From: DASZUK01 sp963844575
GTDB taxonomy: Bacteria > Actinomycetota > Acidimicrobiia > Acidimicrobiales > RAAP-2
Reading direction: 5' to 3'
DNA length: 64,000 bases
Assembly (NCBI GenBank): GCA_963844575.1
Contig: CAWJOU010000005.1
Span: forward strand, 3,286,001 to 3,350,000
Shown: positions 42,661 through 51,848 of the stretch, in pieces
Layout of the letters: the number at the start of each line of letters is the position of its first letter
How positions within the stretch are numbered: the first letter of the stretch is position 1
The notes under the pieces: model-generated
What the model was told of the DNA's origin: nothing
Seen by the model: the letters and a program-made list of their open reading frames with translations, nothing else
The model's database searches: none
Program-made: the position numbers and the translations under genes

Positions 42661-42688
42661 TGTGGGCGCTGCCGGGCTCGAACCGACG
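42661..42688 (+). other. attR-like site (tRNA-Val 3' end)
   Basis: The counterpart of 32943-32970. It covers the acceptor and T-arm part of the tRNA gene plus two flanking bases. No integrase gene remains between the two copies. Confidence 0.6.
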
Positions 42689-42735
42689 ACCTATTGGTTG
42701 TAAGCCAATTGCTCTACCAACTGAGCTAAACGCCC
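42663..42735 (-). tRNA. tRNA-Val (anticodon TAC)
   Basis: A 73-nt cloverleaf on the minus strand: acceptor GGGCGTT pairing with AGCGCCC (one G-U), D-arm GCTC-AGTTGGTA-GAGC, anticodon stem ATTGG/CCAAT with loop CTTACAA (anticodon TAC), T-arm GTCGG-TTCGAAC-CCGGC and discriminator A. CCA is not encoded. Reads GUA/GUG valine codons. The integration site of the neighbouring island. Confidence 0.95.
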
Positions 42736-43012
42736 GCAGAAGCCCGCCCGAGATCGAGATGCCGGGCTGGCCGGGTCTCCCCTTCCGCGCTCGGCACCCG
42801 GAGGCCCGGTCCGACCATCCGTCGTGTGCCGAGAAATTGTACTCAACGCGGGGCAGCAGGACGGCGGGGTGGACGGGCATTGCGTCGCGTCGATGCCTGA
42901 CGCCCAGCAGACCCAGCCCGAGGTGCCGCCCTCGGGGGCTCGATGGTCAGCAACCTGCTCCCGGCACGCCGACGCCCGGGTGCCGGGGCGTGGCGCGTGG
43001 GGCGTGGGACGG

Positions 43013-43765
43013 TCAGACCTTGGCGGCGAGGAGCTCGGCGAGGAGCTCGGGCGTCGCCGCGGCGACCGGCCACCGGCGGGAGTCGTCGAGCACGATGAGA
43101 TCGTTGCCGAAGTACTCGCCGACGGCCGCGCCGGCTTCGAGGCACAGCAGCATCCCGCCGAGGTAGTCCCAGCCGAACAGCGACGACCCGCCGACGACGC
43201 GGTAGCCGTCGAGAACGCCTTCGGCGACCGCGCAGTGGTCGAGCGCGGCGGAGCCAAGGGCCCGGAACTGCGCCCAACCCGGCCGCAGATCCGGAAAACC
43301 GGAGATTCCGACAATGGCCTTCGACAGCGTCCGGCAACCGGACGGGGCGATGGGCCGACCGTCGCGACGGGCACCTCGGCCGCGGACCGCTTCGTACCGT
43401 ACGCCGGTGGCCTGGTTGACGACGAGGGCGACGCGGGCGCCGGCACCGTCGAGGACGCAGAGGCTGGTGGCGAACCACGGGATGCCGACGGACGCGTTGG
43501 TCGACCCGTCGACCGGGTCGAGGACGACGAGCAGCTCTTCTTCGACGTGCCGGGGGCCTATCGGGCCGCTCAACCCGCTCTCCTCGGACATGACGGGCAA
43601 GCCGGCCTCGTGGAGCACGCCGCACGCGGCGCGGTCGGCGACGAGATCCAGCCGGTACTGGCCGGGTCGGACGCCGGGCTGCTTCCAGTCGTCGAGCGCG
43701 TCGAGCGCGGCGCGAACGGCGACCACCACGTCGGTCAACACCGTCAGCAGGGTGTCGTCGTCCAT
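43013..43765 (-). CDS. Inositol-monophosphatase-family phosphatase
   Basis: A 250-aa protein with the Li-sensitive phosphatase motifs in order: SEESG near residue 60, VLDPVDGSTNASVGIPWFA near 80 (motif A), and GWDYLGGMLLCLEAGAAVGEY near 205 (motif B). These bind the Mg ions and substrate phosphate. The family includes inositol-, histidinol- and fructose-1,6-bisphosphate phosphatases and CysQ; the context does not choose between them. ATG 43765. Divergent from the gene at 43824. Confidence 0.88.
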   Translation of the reverse strand: MDDDTLLTVLTDVVVAVRAALDALDDWKQPGVRPGQYRLDLVADRAACGVLHEAGLPVMSEESGLSGPIGPRHVEEELLVVLDPVDGSTNASVGIPWFATSLCVLDGAGARVALVVNQATGVRYEAVRGRGARRDGRPIAPSGCRTLSKAIVGISGFPDLRPGWAQFRALGSAALDHCAVAEGVLDGYRVVGGSSLFGWDYLGGMLLCLEAGAAVGEYFGNDLIVLDDSRRWPVAAATPELLAELLAAKV

Positions 43766-43823
43766 CGGGTGACCCTACCGCCACTCCCCGGTGCCACACG
43801 CCACCACTAGGCTGACGCTCACT

Positions 43824-44381
43824 GTGGCAGCCATCGATGTCGCCGGTTACGTCGCCGACCTGAAGGACCATTCCGTGGACCATGGGTTCCACGTCCACGA
43901 CGAGCGGCATTTCGTCGAGACCTACTCGTTGCGCCAGGTCTGGGAGGTCGATCTGCACCCCGAGGAGGGCTGCGGCGGTCCGCTCGACCTCCACCTGGCC
44001 CTGGACGTCGATCCGCGGGTCCTGCTCTCGTTCGAGGACGCGGTGATGGGGCTGGCCGAGGACGACGACCCGCCGGACGACTTCCACTTTCCCCTCACGT
44101 TCACGTGGGCCCTGCCCCCGCTGCCCAACGGCCCGGACCTCCTCCGCCTGGCCATCGACCTGGCCGGGGTCGGCGGGATCGAGCTGCCGCTGGAGGTCTC
44201 GGCCATCGACTCGTTCGCGTCGGCCACCGACGGTCCGGAACGACGGCTGAACATCGTCGCCCGCCAGCCGGTCTCGCTGGCCCGGGTGCTGGCCGGCGAG
44301 GAGTTGCTCTGCGACGTCTTCGATCGCTGCCTCGCCGTCAGTCGCTTCCTGCTCGACGCGGCCGAGAGCTGGCTCGGCTGA
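43824..44381 (+). CDS. Hypothetical protein, 185 aa
   Basis: A soluble acidic protein (VWEVDLHPEEGCGGPLDLHLALDVDP; LEVSAIDSFASATDGPERRLNIVARQP). No recognised family, signal peptide or membrane helix. GTG 43824 is the likely start because a first residue set AAIDVAGYVADLK reads as a helix; the frame is open back to GTG 43791. The next gene begins two bases after its stop, so they are probably co-transcribed. Confidence 0.65.
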   Translation: MAAIDVAGYVADLKDHSVDHGFHVHDERHFVETYSLRQVWEVDLHPEEGCGGPLDLHLALDVDPRVLLSFEDAVMGLAEDDDPPDDFHFPLTFTWALPPLPNGPDLLRLAIDLAGVGGIELPLEVSAIDSFASATDGPERRLNIVARQPVSLARVLAGEELLCDVFDRCLAVSRFLLDAAESWLG

Positions 44382-44382
44382 C

Positions 44383-44808
44383 GTGCGACGGCGGGCCGCG
44401 GTCGCGCCCGCGCTCGCCGGGCTGGCCGGACTCGCCCTCCTCCTGGCGGGGTGCAGTAACAGCGGGCTGACGCTGGCCCGGCAAGCGTGCACGCACGTCG
44501 AGACGTCGATCCGGCTCTACACGGACGCGGCGCATGAGACGGACCAAGGTCGGGCAACCGCCCAACGGAAGGCCGCACTGGAGCAACTGGAGGCCGCCCT
44601 GCCACTGGCCGCCCAGGCGAACTCGGCCGATGGCCAGTGGAACCCGTTGATGACGACGCTTCAGGAAGTCGGTCGGAACTCCGAAGCCCACCTCATCACC
44701 GCCCTACGCCTGCAGTGCGCCCAGGCGTCGAAGACCGACGAGCAGCCCCCGGTCGTCAACCACGTCCCCGGTCAACCGACCCCGTCGACGCTCCCCGGAC
44801 AGGGATAG
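44383..44808 (+). CDS. Putative lipoprotein
   Basis: A 141-aa protein starting MRRRAAVAPALAGLAGL and then ALLLAGCSNSG, a lipoprotein signal with lipobox L-A-G-C. The cysteine at about residue 24 would be lipidated and anchored to the outer face of the membrane. The mature part is helical (ARQACTHVETSIRLYTDAAHETD, a possible disulphide pair with Cys in LRLQCAQ), with a proline-rich tail. GTG 44383. Function unknown. Confidence 0.75.
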   Translation: MRRRAAVAPALAGLAGLALLLAGCSNSGLTLARQACTHVETSIRLYTDAAHETDQGRATAQRKAALEQLEAALPLAAQANSADGQWNPLMTTLQEVGRNSEAHLITALRLQCAQASKTDEQPPVVNHVPGQPTPSTLPGQG

Positions 44809-44897
44809 CGGCGGCGCGAGGCTCCCGGAAGGGGGTCCGCCCGATACCGCGGAGCCGATCGGTGCGGCGTGCCTACATCACGGCGGTGATCGACGGC

Positions 44898-46991
44898 TCA
44901 GCGGCTGGCCATCTGCTCCCGGCCGATCCTCTCGAGGGTCGGCAGGATCTTCGGGTCGAGGTACGGCGCGGCGGCCCCTGTCTCGGGGAAGTGGACGCCG
45001 TCGGAGCTCCGCACTTGGACGCCGTCGATGTCCTGCTCGAACTGGCCGCTCGGGCAGACCATGGCATCGAGGTTGACGGCCGTGGCCTTCGTCGGGTTTT
45101 CCGCGGCCACCTCGTCGACGAGGCGGTTGTAGGCGTCGAGGCGAGCCGGCGTGTCTGTCGGCCACGGTTGGCCGTTCGGCTGCTCACCGTGGTCGTAGCA
45201 CGGCGCGGTCAAGAGCACGACCTTTGCCCCCTTGGCGCTGGCGAACCCGACCGTGTACGCGAGCTGCCGCTTGACGTAGGCCGCGAAGTCGGGCTCGGTG
45301 ATGTTCGTCCACTGGCCGTCGTAGACCCGTGTGCGCACCTCCCACCGGCCCGCCAACAGGACGACGACGTCCGGATCGTACCGATCGACCCAGTCCCGGT
45401 CCCACACTGTCCACTGCTCGGCGTCCGGTGACCGGATCTCGTGGCCGTACGCTGGCGTGTACTGGAACAGCGGCGTGCCTGGCGCCACCCGAGAATTGCA
45501 GGCGTTCCAGACGTTGCCGATGACGCCTGTTGTCTTGTCCAGCGTGCCTTCCGTCACCCCGCAGCCGACGATGCCCTCGTCCTTCACTGTCAGGCCGTAC
45601 GCCTTGGCGTCGACACCCAGGTTGATCGCGAGAGTCAACGCGGTCGAGTCGCCGATGACGAGCACCTTGACCGGTCGCCCGGCGTCGGCGGCCGGAACGG
45701 TCGTCGTGGTCGCGGCCAGCCCGGCCCCGGCAACAGCCGGCACGGTGGTGGCGACGACCAGGGCGACGACGGTGACGACGACGGCCACCGGCGCGGCGAG
45801 CCACCCCCGCCACTGCCGGAAGAACGACCCCTGCCGGATCGGCCGCTCGACGAGGTAGAAGGAGACGGTGGCGACCGCGACGGTGGCCGCCGCCCGCACG
45901 CCGAACAGCGAGTAGCCGCTCAGCCCGGTCCGCGTCCCGTCGATCCAGATGAAGAGCGGGTAGTGCCACAGGTACATCCCATAGGAGATGCGACCGAGGT
46001 AACGGAGCGGGGCGATCGACAGGGCAACAGCCACCGGTGACCGCTGGGCGCAGACGACCGACACGAGCACCGCCGCGGTGGCCAGCGCGGCCAGCAGGAA
46101 CCCGCCCCGGTAGAGGAGCGCGTCGTTGCCTGTGAGCCGGGACCACAGGACGGCCGACCCGGCCACCCCGGCCAGACCGACGACGGTGAAGACGGTCCGA
46201 CCGGCCGGCGTCGTCGCCGCCCACCGGGGATCGCCGCCGGGGGGCCGGCCGCGACGAGCGCGGCTACCGGGCACCGCCGGCCGGCGGCTCCGCTCCCGGG
46301 CGATGATGGCCAGCGACACGGCCAAGCTGGCCCCGACGAGCAGGCACTGCGCATGGGTGTCGGTGCCGTAGTACAGCCGGGTCGTGTTCACCCCGGGGTG
46401 GTAGAGCAGCGCCATCTCGACGGCCGATGCGAGGGCGCCGACGACGGAGACGACGAGCAGTACCCGGAGGTTCCGGGTCAGCTTCAGCAGGCCGAGGACG
46501 ACCAGCGGCCAGATCAGGTAGAACTGCTCCTCGATGGCCAGCGACCAGGTGTGGGTCAGCGGGGACGGCAGCCCGGTCTGGTTGAAGTAGCTCGACCCGA
46601 TCAGGATGAAGTGCCAGTTGGCCACGTAGAACAGGGTCGACAGCGAGTCGAGCCGGAGGTTCGGGTACGTCCCGCGGGGAACGATGAACGCGGCGTAGCA
46701 GGCGACGAAGAGCAGGACGAGCAGCAGCGCCGGCAGCAGGCGGCGGGCCCGCCGGGCCCAGAACGCGCCGAGCCGGATCGTCCGGAGCCGGTGCCACTCG
46801 TTGACGAGGAGCGACGTGATCAAGAAGCCGGACAGGACGAAGAACGCGTCGACGCCGAGATAGCCGCCGACGAGCCACGGGATCCCGCCGTGGAAGGCCA
46901 TGACGCCGAGGACGGCGAACGCCCGCATCCCGTCGAGCGCCGGGATGTACGACAGGTTCGGCTCCTCGTGCGGCGCGTCCGGATCGGGCAT
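44898..46991 (-). CDS. OafA/YrhL-type acyltransferase with C-terminal SGNH domain
   Basis: A 697-aa protein. The N-terminal acyltransferase-3 module has about ten membrane helices: IPALDGMRAFAVLGVMAFHGG (catalytic-type H), GYLGVDAFFVLSGFLI, TWSLAIEEQFYLIWP and ISYGMYLWHYPLFIW. The C-terminal extracytoplasmic SGNH hydrolase-like domain (about 465-697) has VLVIGDSTALTLA (GDS serine) and a late SSDGVHFPETGA (D-x-x-H). Such proteins O-acetylate surface polysaccharides. ATG 46991 is chosen; the frame is open to 47459 but that part is low-complexity and antisense-like. Confidence 0.9.
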   Translation of the reverse strand: MPDPDAPHEEPNLSYIPALDGMRAFAVLGVMAFHGGIPWLVGGYLGVDAFFVLSGFLITSLLVNEWHRLRTIRLGAFWARRARRLLPALLLVLLFVACYAAFIVPRGTYPNLRLDSLSTLFYVANWHFILIGSSYFNQTGLPSPLTHTWSLAIEEQFYLIWPLVVLGLLKLTRNLRVLLVVSVVGALASAVEMALLYHPGVNTTRLYYGTDTHAQCLLVGASLAVSLAIIARERSRRPAVPGSRARRGRPPGGDPRWAATTPAGRTVFTVVGLAGVAGSAVLWSRLTGNDALLYRGGFLLAALATAAVLVSVVCAQRSPVAVALSIAPLRYLGRISYGMYLWHYPLFIWIDGTRTGLSGYSLFGVRAAATVAVATVSFYLVERPIRQGSFFRQWRGWLAAPVAVVVTVVALVVATTVPAVAGAGLAATTTTVPAADAGRPVKVLVIGDSTALTLAINLGVDAKAYGLTVKDEGIVGCGVTEGTLDKTTGVIGNVWNACNSRVAPGTPLFQYTPAYGHEIRSPDAEQWTVWDRDWVDRYDPDVVVLLAGRWEVRTRVYDGQWTNITEPDFAAYVKRQLAYTVGFASAKGAKVVLLTAPCYDHGEQPNGQPWPTDTPARLDAYNRLVDEVAAENPTKATAVNLDAMVCPSGQFEQDIDGVQVRSSDGVHFPETGAAAPYLDPKILPTLERIGREQMASR

Positions 46992-47307
46992 CGCGCCGGT
47001 ACCCGACGCCGGATCGTCCGGTCGGGTCGGTCCGGCTGTGCGCTCGTGCTGGGCCACCTGGCCGGGCTCCTCCCCCCGAAGGACGACGGCACCCCCGGCG
47101 CGGCCGAGCGGTCGTCGTCGGCCCGGTCGGTCACCGGGGAACGGGTCCCGGAATTCTGACAGATGCCCCCCGGCCGCGGCCGTCGGGCCACGACCGGGTC
47201 GAGCCGATCGCTGGCGGCGCGGTCGACCGGCTCGATGGTGAAGCCAGCCGGTCGACCGGCGTCGGTAGCCTGGAGGCGCTCGTCGCACCAGCAGGGAGCC
47301 ACCGCCC
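46992..47307. other. Divergent intergenic region, nothing recognised
   Basis: About 316 bases between the acyltransferase and CHAP genes, which are transcribed away from each other. It should hold both promoters. No clear dyad, -10/-35 pair or RNA structure stands out in this GC-rich sequence. Confidence 0.5.
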
Positions 47308-48018
47308 GTGCCCGGACCCGCCGGGACCGCTCGCCCGGTCCCCCATGCCCCCAACCGATCCGACGCCCGGAGCCGGCGGGCCCGACGTCGCCGACGGCTG
47401 GCGACCGTTCTCGTCGTCGCCGTGGGCGCGCTGGCGATCGTCGGGATCGCGATGGCCACGTCGTCGTCCGGCAGGCCGTCGCCGTCGAGCTTGGGGGCCC
47501 GGATCGTGACCGCCGCGCAGAGCCAGCTCGGCTACCGCACCGATCCGCCCGACTCGTACTGCAACAAGTTCAGCGCCTACTGGGACGCCGGAACAGCGAC
47601 CTGCACATCGGGCCTGCGCAGCGAGGAGTGGTGTGCCGACTTCGCCGCTTGGACCTGGAAGCAGGCCGGTGCCGACTTCACCTACGAGCTGGCGCCGGGC
47701 GACATCAACGCCGCGTCGGCCAGCTTCTACGTCTGGGCGGTCGACCACGGCACCTGGCATCCGGCCGGCGCCGGCTACACCCCCCAGCCGGGGGACGTCG
47801 CGGTCTACGGCCTCGATACGGCCACCGACACCGCCGCCCATGTCGCCGTCGTCACCGGCTACACCCCGGGGGCCCGGGGGCCCGACGTCATCAACGGCGA
47901 CGGCGACCGCACCGGGTTCAGCGTCGTCGAGACCGGCACCGACCAGTACCGGGCCGACACCCACGGCGGCGGTTCGCCATTGTCGGGGTACGCCTCCCCC
48001 CTGACACCGGCCGGTTGA
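47308..48018 (+). CDS. Secreted CHAP-domain (cysteine amidase/peptidase-like) protein
   Basis: A 236-aa protein: a basic N-terminus, one membrane/signal helix (about 31-52, LATVLVVAVGALAIVGIAMA), then a CHAP domain. The catalytic Cys is in SEEWCADFAAWTWKQAG and the His in AAHVAVVTGY; PQPGDVAVYG lies between as expected. CHAP enzymes cleave peptidoglycan cross-bridges or stem amides. GTG 47308 with GGGAG upstream. Confidence 0.82.
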   Translation: MPGPAGTARPVPHAPNRSDARSRRARRRRRLATVLVVAVGALAIVGIAMATSSSGRPSPSSLGARIVTAAQSQLGYRTDPPDSYCNKFSAYWDAGTATCTSGLRSEEWCADFAAWTWKQAGADFTYELAPGDINAASASFYVWAVDHGTWHPAGAGYTPQPGDVAVYGLDTATDTAAHVAVVTGYTPGARGPDVINGDGDRTGFSVVETGTDQYRADTHGGGSPLSGYASPLTPAG

Positions 48019-48088
48019 CCGCTGACACCGGTCGGCTGGACGGACGGATCGAGCGGGCCGCGGCACCCGGCTCGCCCCGGCGGGCCGG

Positions 48089-49555
48089 CTAGACGGCCGG
48101 CGTGAAGCCGGCCGGGAGGGCGATGGACTTCTTCTCCAGGAACAGCTCGAGCCCCTCGGGGCCGAACTCCCGACCGATGCCGGACTCCTTGTACCCGCCG
48201 AACGGCGTGGCGAAGTCGATCGGGATGCCGGTGTTGAGCATGTACGTCCCCGTCCGCACCTGCCGGGCGACGCCGAGACCGCGCTCGTTGTCGTTCGTCC
48301 ACACCGAACCGCAGAGGCCGTAGTTGGAGTCGTTGGCGATACCGACCGCGTCGGCGTCGCCGTCGTAGGGGATGACGACGAGCACCGGCCCGAAGATCTC
48401 CTCCTGGGCGATCGTCATCTTGTTGTCCACGCCGGAGAAAACGGTCGGCTCGACGTAGAACCCCTTGTCGAGGCCGGCGGGGCGGCCACCGCCGACGGCC
48501 ACCGTCGCCCCCTCGTCCCGGCCACTGCGCAGGTAGCCCTCGACGCGGTCACGCTGGCGGCCGGCGACGAGCGGGCCGACCTCCGTCGCCGGATCGAGCG
48601 GGTCCCCGACCGTCATCGCCTTGACCTGCTCGACCAGGGCGTCGACGACCTCGTCGTAGCGGCTCCGCGGCGCGAGGATCCGGGTCTGGGCGATACACGC
48701 CTGCCCGTTGTTCATGATGGCGTTCGGCAGGAGGTTCGGCAGCGTCGCCCCGAGGTCGGCGTCGTCGAGGATGATCGCCGCCGACTTCCCGCCCAGTTCG
48801 AGCGTGCAGCGCTTGAGCCGCTCGCCGCAGAGCCCGCCGATCCGCTTGCCCGCCACCGACGAGCCGGTGAACGTGATCTTGTCGACGCCGGGGTGGGTCA
48901 CGAGATGCTCGCCGACCTCCCGGCCGGCCGGCACGACCGAGAGGACGCCGTCGGGCAGGCCGGCCTCGGCGAAGATCTCGGCCAGCCGGAACGCGTCGAG
49001 CGGCGTCTCCGGTGCCGGCTTGAAGACGACCGTGCAGCCGGCGGCCAGCGCCGGGGCGAGCTTGGCCGAGGCGATGAAGAGCGGGACGTTCCACGGGGCG
49101 ATCGCCCCGACGACGCCGACCGGCTCCTTCGTGACGAGGATCTCCGGGTTGAGCACGCCAGCCCGGACCTCGTCGAACGCGTAGCTCGCCGCCAACCCGG
49201 CGTAGTAGTCGAAGACCATCGACGGCGCCAGCACCTGGCCGAGCTGCGCCCACGAGACCGGCGAACCCATCTCGACCGCGATCGTCTCGGCCAGGTCCGC
49301 CATCTCGACCGTGATCGCCTCGGCCACCTTGGCCAGGACCGCGCCGCGCTCGGCCGGCGCCATCCGGGGCCACGGCCCCCGGTCGAACGCTTCACGGGCC
49401 GCGGCGACCGCCTTGTCGACGTCCGCGGCCGTCGCGTCCGGCACCCGGGCGACGACCTCTTCGGTGGACGGCGAGACGACCTCGATCGTGCCCGTCCCCT
49501 CCGGGGCCACCCACGTCCCTCCGATGAACAGCCGGTCGTAGTCCTTGACGGGCAT
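48089..49555 (-). CDS. NAD(P)-dependent aldehyde dehydrogenase
   Basis: A 488-aa ALDH-superfamily enzyme. IAPWNVPLFIA cofactor region, FTGSSVAGKRIGGLCG (nucleotide loop), LELGGKSAAIIL with the general-base Glu, and NNGQACIAQTRILAPRS with the nucleophile Cys. C-terminal FGGYKESGIGREFGPEGLELFLEKKSI is typical. Oxidises aldehydes to acids; the substrate is not inferable. ATG 49555. Confidence 0.93.
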   Translation of the reverse strand: MPVKDYDRLFIGGTWVAPEGTGTIEVVSPSTEEVVARVPDATAADVDKAVAAAREAFDRGPWPRMAPAERGAVLAKVAEAITVEMADLAETIAVEMGSPVSWAQLGQVLAPSMVFDYYAGLAASYAFDEVRAGVLNPEILVTKEPVGVVGAIAPWNVPLFIASAKLAPALAAGCTVVFKPAPETPLDAFRLAEIFAEAGLPDGVLSVVPAGREVGEHLVTHPGVDKITFTGSSVAGKRIGGLCGERLKRCTLELGGKSAAIILDDADLGATLPNLLPNAIMNNGQACIAQTRILAPRSRYDEVVDALVEQVKAMTVGDPLDPATEVGPLVAGRQRDRVEGYLRSGRDEGATVAVGGGRPAGLDKGFYVEPTVFSGVDNKMTIAQEEIFGPVLVVIPYDGDADAVGIANDSNYGLCGSVWTNDNERGLGVARQVRTGTYMLNTGIPIDFATPFGGYKESGIGREFGPEGLELFLEKKSIALPAGFTPAV

Positions 49556-49700
49556 GGCCCCCTCCTCAGATGTTCGAGCCCGGTCCAGCGGCGAAAACTA
49601 GAACGCGCTTCAATTCCTACCCATCGTAGCCACGGCGCAGTCGGCCCGACAGCCGCGCCGACCGGACTCGGCCACCGTCGCTAGCCCAGGCCGGCTCGGC

Positions 49701-50057
49701 TCAACCCCCCGGCATCGGCCACTCGACGTGCGCCTGGATGCGGCCCGCATCGTCGACCCAGCCCTTCGAGACCGCGTACTCGCACATCTTCGCGAAACCC
49801 GCCCCCCACGCCTCCCCCGCCGAGGCACCGGCCAAGGCTCGGACCGCCTCCGGTCGGACGAACACGTCGCCTGTTCCCCCGACTGCTCCCACCCCGGTCG
49901 ACGCCAGCACCGCGGCCAGCCGGTCGGCACCCTCCCCACCCGGCCCCACCGGCCCCGCGCCGGCGGCCGCCGGGGCCACCCGGACGGCGAAGTGGGCAAA
50001 GTCGTCCGGCACCGCCAATTCGGCGGTCGACGCGTCCAGGTCCACGACGATCTCCAT
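49701..50057 (-). CDS. Hypothetical protein, 118 aa
   Basis: A small protein starting MEIVVDLDASTAELAVPDDFAHFAVRV, with a glycine/alanine-rich middle and a conserved-looking C-terminus (GFAKMCEYAVSKGWVDDAGRIQAHVEW). Family unknown. The frame is open upstream to 50564 but overlaps the divergent phosphotransferase gene, so ATG 50057 is preferred. No Shine-Dalgarno; possibly leaderless. Confidence 0.65.
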   Translation of the reverse strand: MEIVVDLDASTAELAVPDDFAHFAVRVAPAAAGAGPVGPGGEGADRLAAVLASTGVGAVGGTGDVFVRPEAVRALAGASAGEAWGAGFAKMCEYAVSKGWVDDAGRIQAHVEWPMPGG

Positions 50058-50130
50058 GGACGGGTCACGATAGTGCTGACGAGCTCCGGGCATAGGCTCC
50101 GGTCGCCGGCTGACAGAGGGGGAGACGGAG

Positions 50131-51219
50131 ATGCCCGACAACGCTGGACGTGATCCCGCCGGGGTGGCCAAGACGCTCTCGGCGTGGCTCGCCACCAAGC
50201 TTCCCGCTGGTGCCGATCCGGACGTCGCCGACGTCAACGCGCCGGCGGCCAACGGGTTCTCCAACGAGACCATCCTCTGCCGGGCGACGTGGACGGACGA
50301 CGGGCGGCGGACCACCCGGCGGCTCGTCGTCCGCGTCGCCCCGACCCGCCATCTCCTCTTCCTCGACGCCCATTTCTCGACCCAGTACCGCGTCATGAAG
50401 ACGCTGGCCGACGGCGGCGCCGGCGTCGCCCTCCCCCCGCTCGGCTGGTACGAGGAAGACGACCAGTGGCTCGGCGTGCCGTTCTTCACGATGGACCACG
50501 TCGACGGGCTCGTACCCCCCGACAACCTGCCGTACACGATGGAGGGGTGGGTGGTCGACGCCACCCCCGAGCAGCAGGAGCGGATGTGGTGGAGCGGACT
50601 GGACGCCCTCGCGACCGTCCACCGAACCGACTGGCGGGCCCTCGGGTTCGACTGGCTGGCCGATCCCGGCCGCGGCCGACCGGGCCTCGACCAGCAGCTC
50701 GCCTACTACCGCGAGTTCCTCGACTGGTCGGCCAAGGGCCGGCCACAGCCGGTGACCGAGGCCATCTGGGAGTGGCTGGTGGCCAACCGGCCGGACGAGG
50801 ACGGTGACGTCGTCCTGTGCTGGGGCGACAGCCGCGTCGGCAACATCATCTGGGACGACTTCTCCCCCGTCGCGGTCCTCGACTGGGAGATGGCCACCCT
50901 CGGCCAACCCGAGCTCGACCTCGGCTGGTGGCTGTACTTCGACCGGCAGTTCACCGAAGGGCTCAACGTCCCCCGTCCGCCCGGGTTCCCCACCCACGAA
51001 GCGACGGTCGAGCGGTACGCCGAGCTCGTCGGCCGCCCCGTCCGGAACCTCGAGTACTACGAGATCTTCTCCGGGTTCCGCTTCGCCGTCATCATGTGCC
51101 GGCTCACCGACCTGCTCGTCGAGAGCGGGCAGCTCCCCGAGGACACCGACATGGGCACCAACAATCTGGCGACCCAGTTCACCGCCCAGCTTCTCGGCCT
51201 GCCGTCGCCAGCCGCCTGA
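50131..51219 (+). CDS. APH-family phosphotransferase (ACAD10-like)
   Basis: A 362-aa kinase-fold protein. NGFSNETILCRATW nucleotide loop, LVVRVAP lysine-equivalent position, MDHVDG, the catalytic loop CWGDSRVGNIIWDD (W-G-D replacing the usual H-G-D), and metal-binding VLDWEMATLGQPELDLGWWL. This variant is typical of APH-like proteins associated with acyl-CoA metabolism in actinobacteria rather than drug resistance. ATG 50131 follows GGGGAGACGGAG. Confidence 0.88.
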   Translation: MPDNAGRDPAGVAKTLSAWLATKLPAGADPDVADVNAPAANGFSNETILCRATWTDDGRRTTRRLVVRVAPTRHLLFLDAHFSTQYRVMKTLADGGAGVALPPLGWYEEDDQWLGVPFFTMDHVDGLVPPDNLPYTMEGWVVDATPEQQERMWWSGLDALATVHRTDWRALGFDWLADPGRGRPGLDQQLAYYREFLDWSAKGRPQPVTEAIWEWLVANRPDEDGDVVLCWGDSRVGNIIWDDFSPVAVLDWEMATLGQPELDLGWWLYFDRQFTEGLNVPRPPGFPTHEATVERYAELVGRPVRNLEYYEIFSGFRFAVIMCRLTDLLVESGQLPEDTDMGTNNLATQFTAQLLGLPSPAA

Positions 51220-51273
51220 CCCGCGGGATCACCGCCCGCCGCCCGAGGCGGCGGCCGGACCCCGATGCGCCGA

Positions 51274-51684
51274 CTACGACGGGTACGACGTGCTCGGGTT
51301 CTGTGGATCCAAGATGCCGTGGCCGCGGAGCCGGTCGACCAGCCAGGCGATGCTGTCCGGCTGACCGATGGCCTCCTCCCAGCCCTCCAGCGCCGACTCC
51401 AAGGCCGCCCGGGCCTCGACCCGGCCGACGACGACGACCGTCATCCCCTCGACCTCGGTCTCGTCCACCGCGTGCGTGCCGGTGACGTGCACCCCGCCGA
51501 ACGGTGTGGCGTACGTGCGGGGCACCGGTTCCCGGAGCACGTACAGCTCGCCGGTGTCTTCGACCCAGTTCAGCTCGTGCCGGACCCCGTGGTCGTCCCG
51601 CCAGTCGGTACCGAGCTCGAGCTCCGCCGAGCTCCGGCGGCGCTCGTCGGCATCGTAGAACTCCTCGATATCCACCCGGGGCAC
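51274..51684 (-). CDS. Hypothetical protein, 136 aa
   Basis: An acidic protein (VDIEEFYDADERRRSSAELELG, then W-R-D-D-H-G-V-R-H-E-L-N-W and LYVLREPVP). The C-terminal helix is EGWEEAIGQPDSIAWLVDRL. No recognised domain, signal or membrane segment. GTG 51684. Divergent from the gene at 51849 and convergent with the phosphotransferase gene. Confidence 0.65.
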   Translation of the reverse strand: MPRVDIEEFYDADERRRSSAELELGTDWRDDHGVRHELNWVEDTGELYVLREPVPRTYATPFGGVHVTGTHAVDETEVEGMTVVVVGRVEARAALESALEGWEEAIGQPDSIAWLVDRLRGHGILDPQNPSTSYPS

Positions 51685-51848
51685 TGTAGTGGGAGGTGGT
51701 GAGACCCACCGGCCGCGGGCGTCACCGACCGGTCGGCACCTCCCGCCCCGCTCCCTCCCCCTCGTCGTCGGCGCTCCCCAGCCACCCGACCGAGCCCGGC
51801 GAATTCGGTGGGAACAACCGGAGGAGGGCCGTCGCGCATCGTGCCGTC

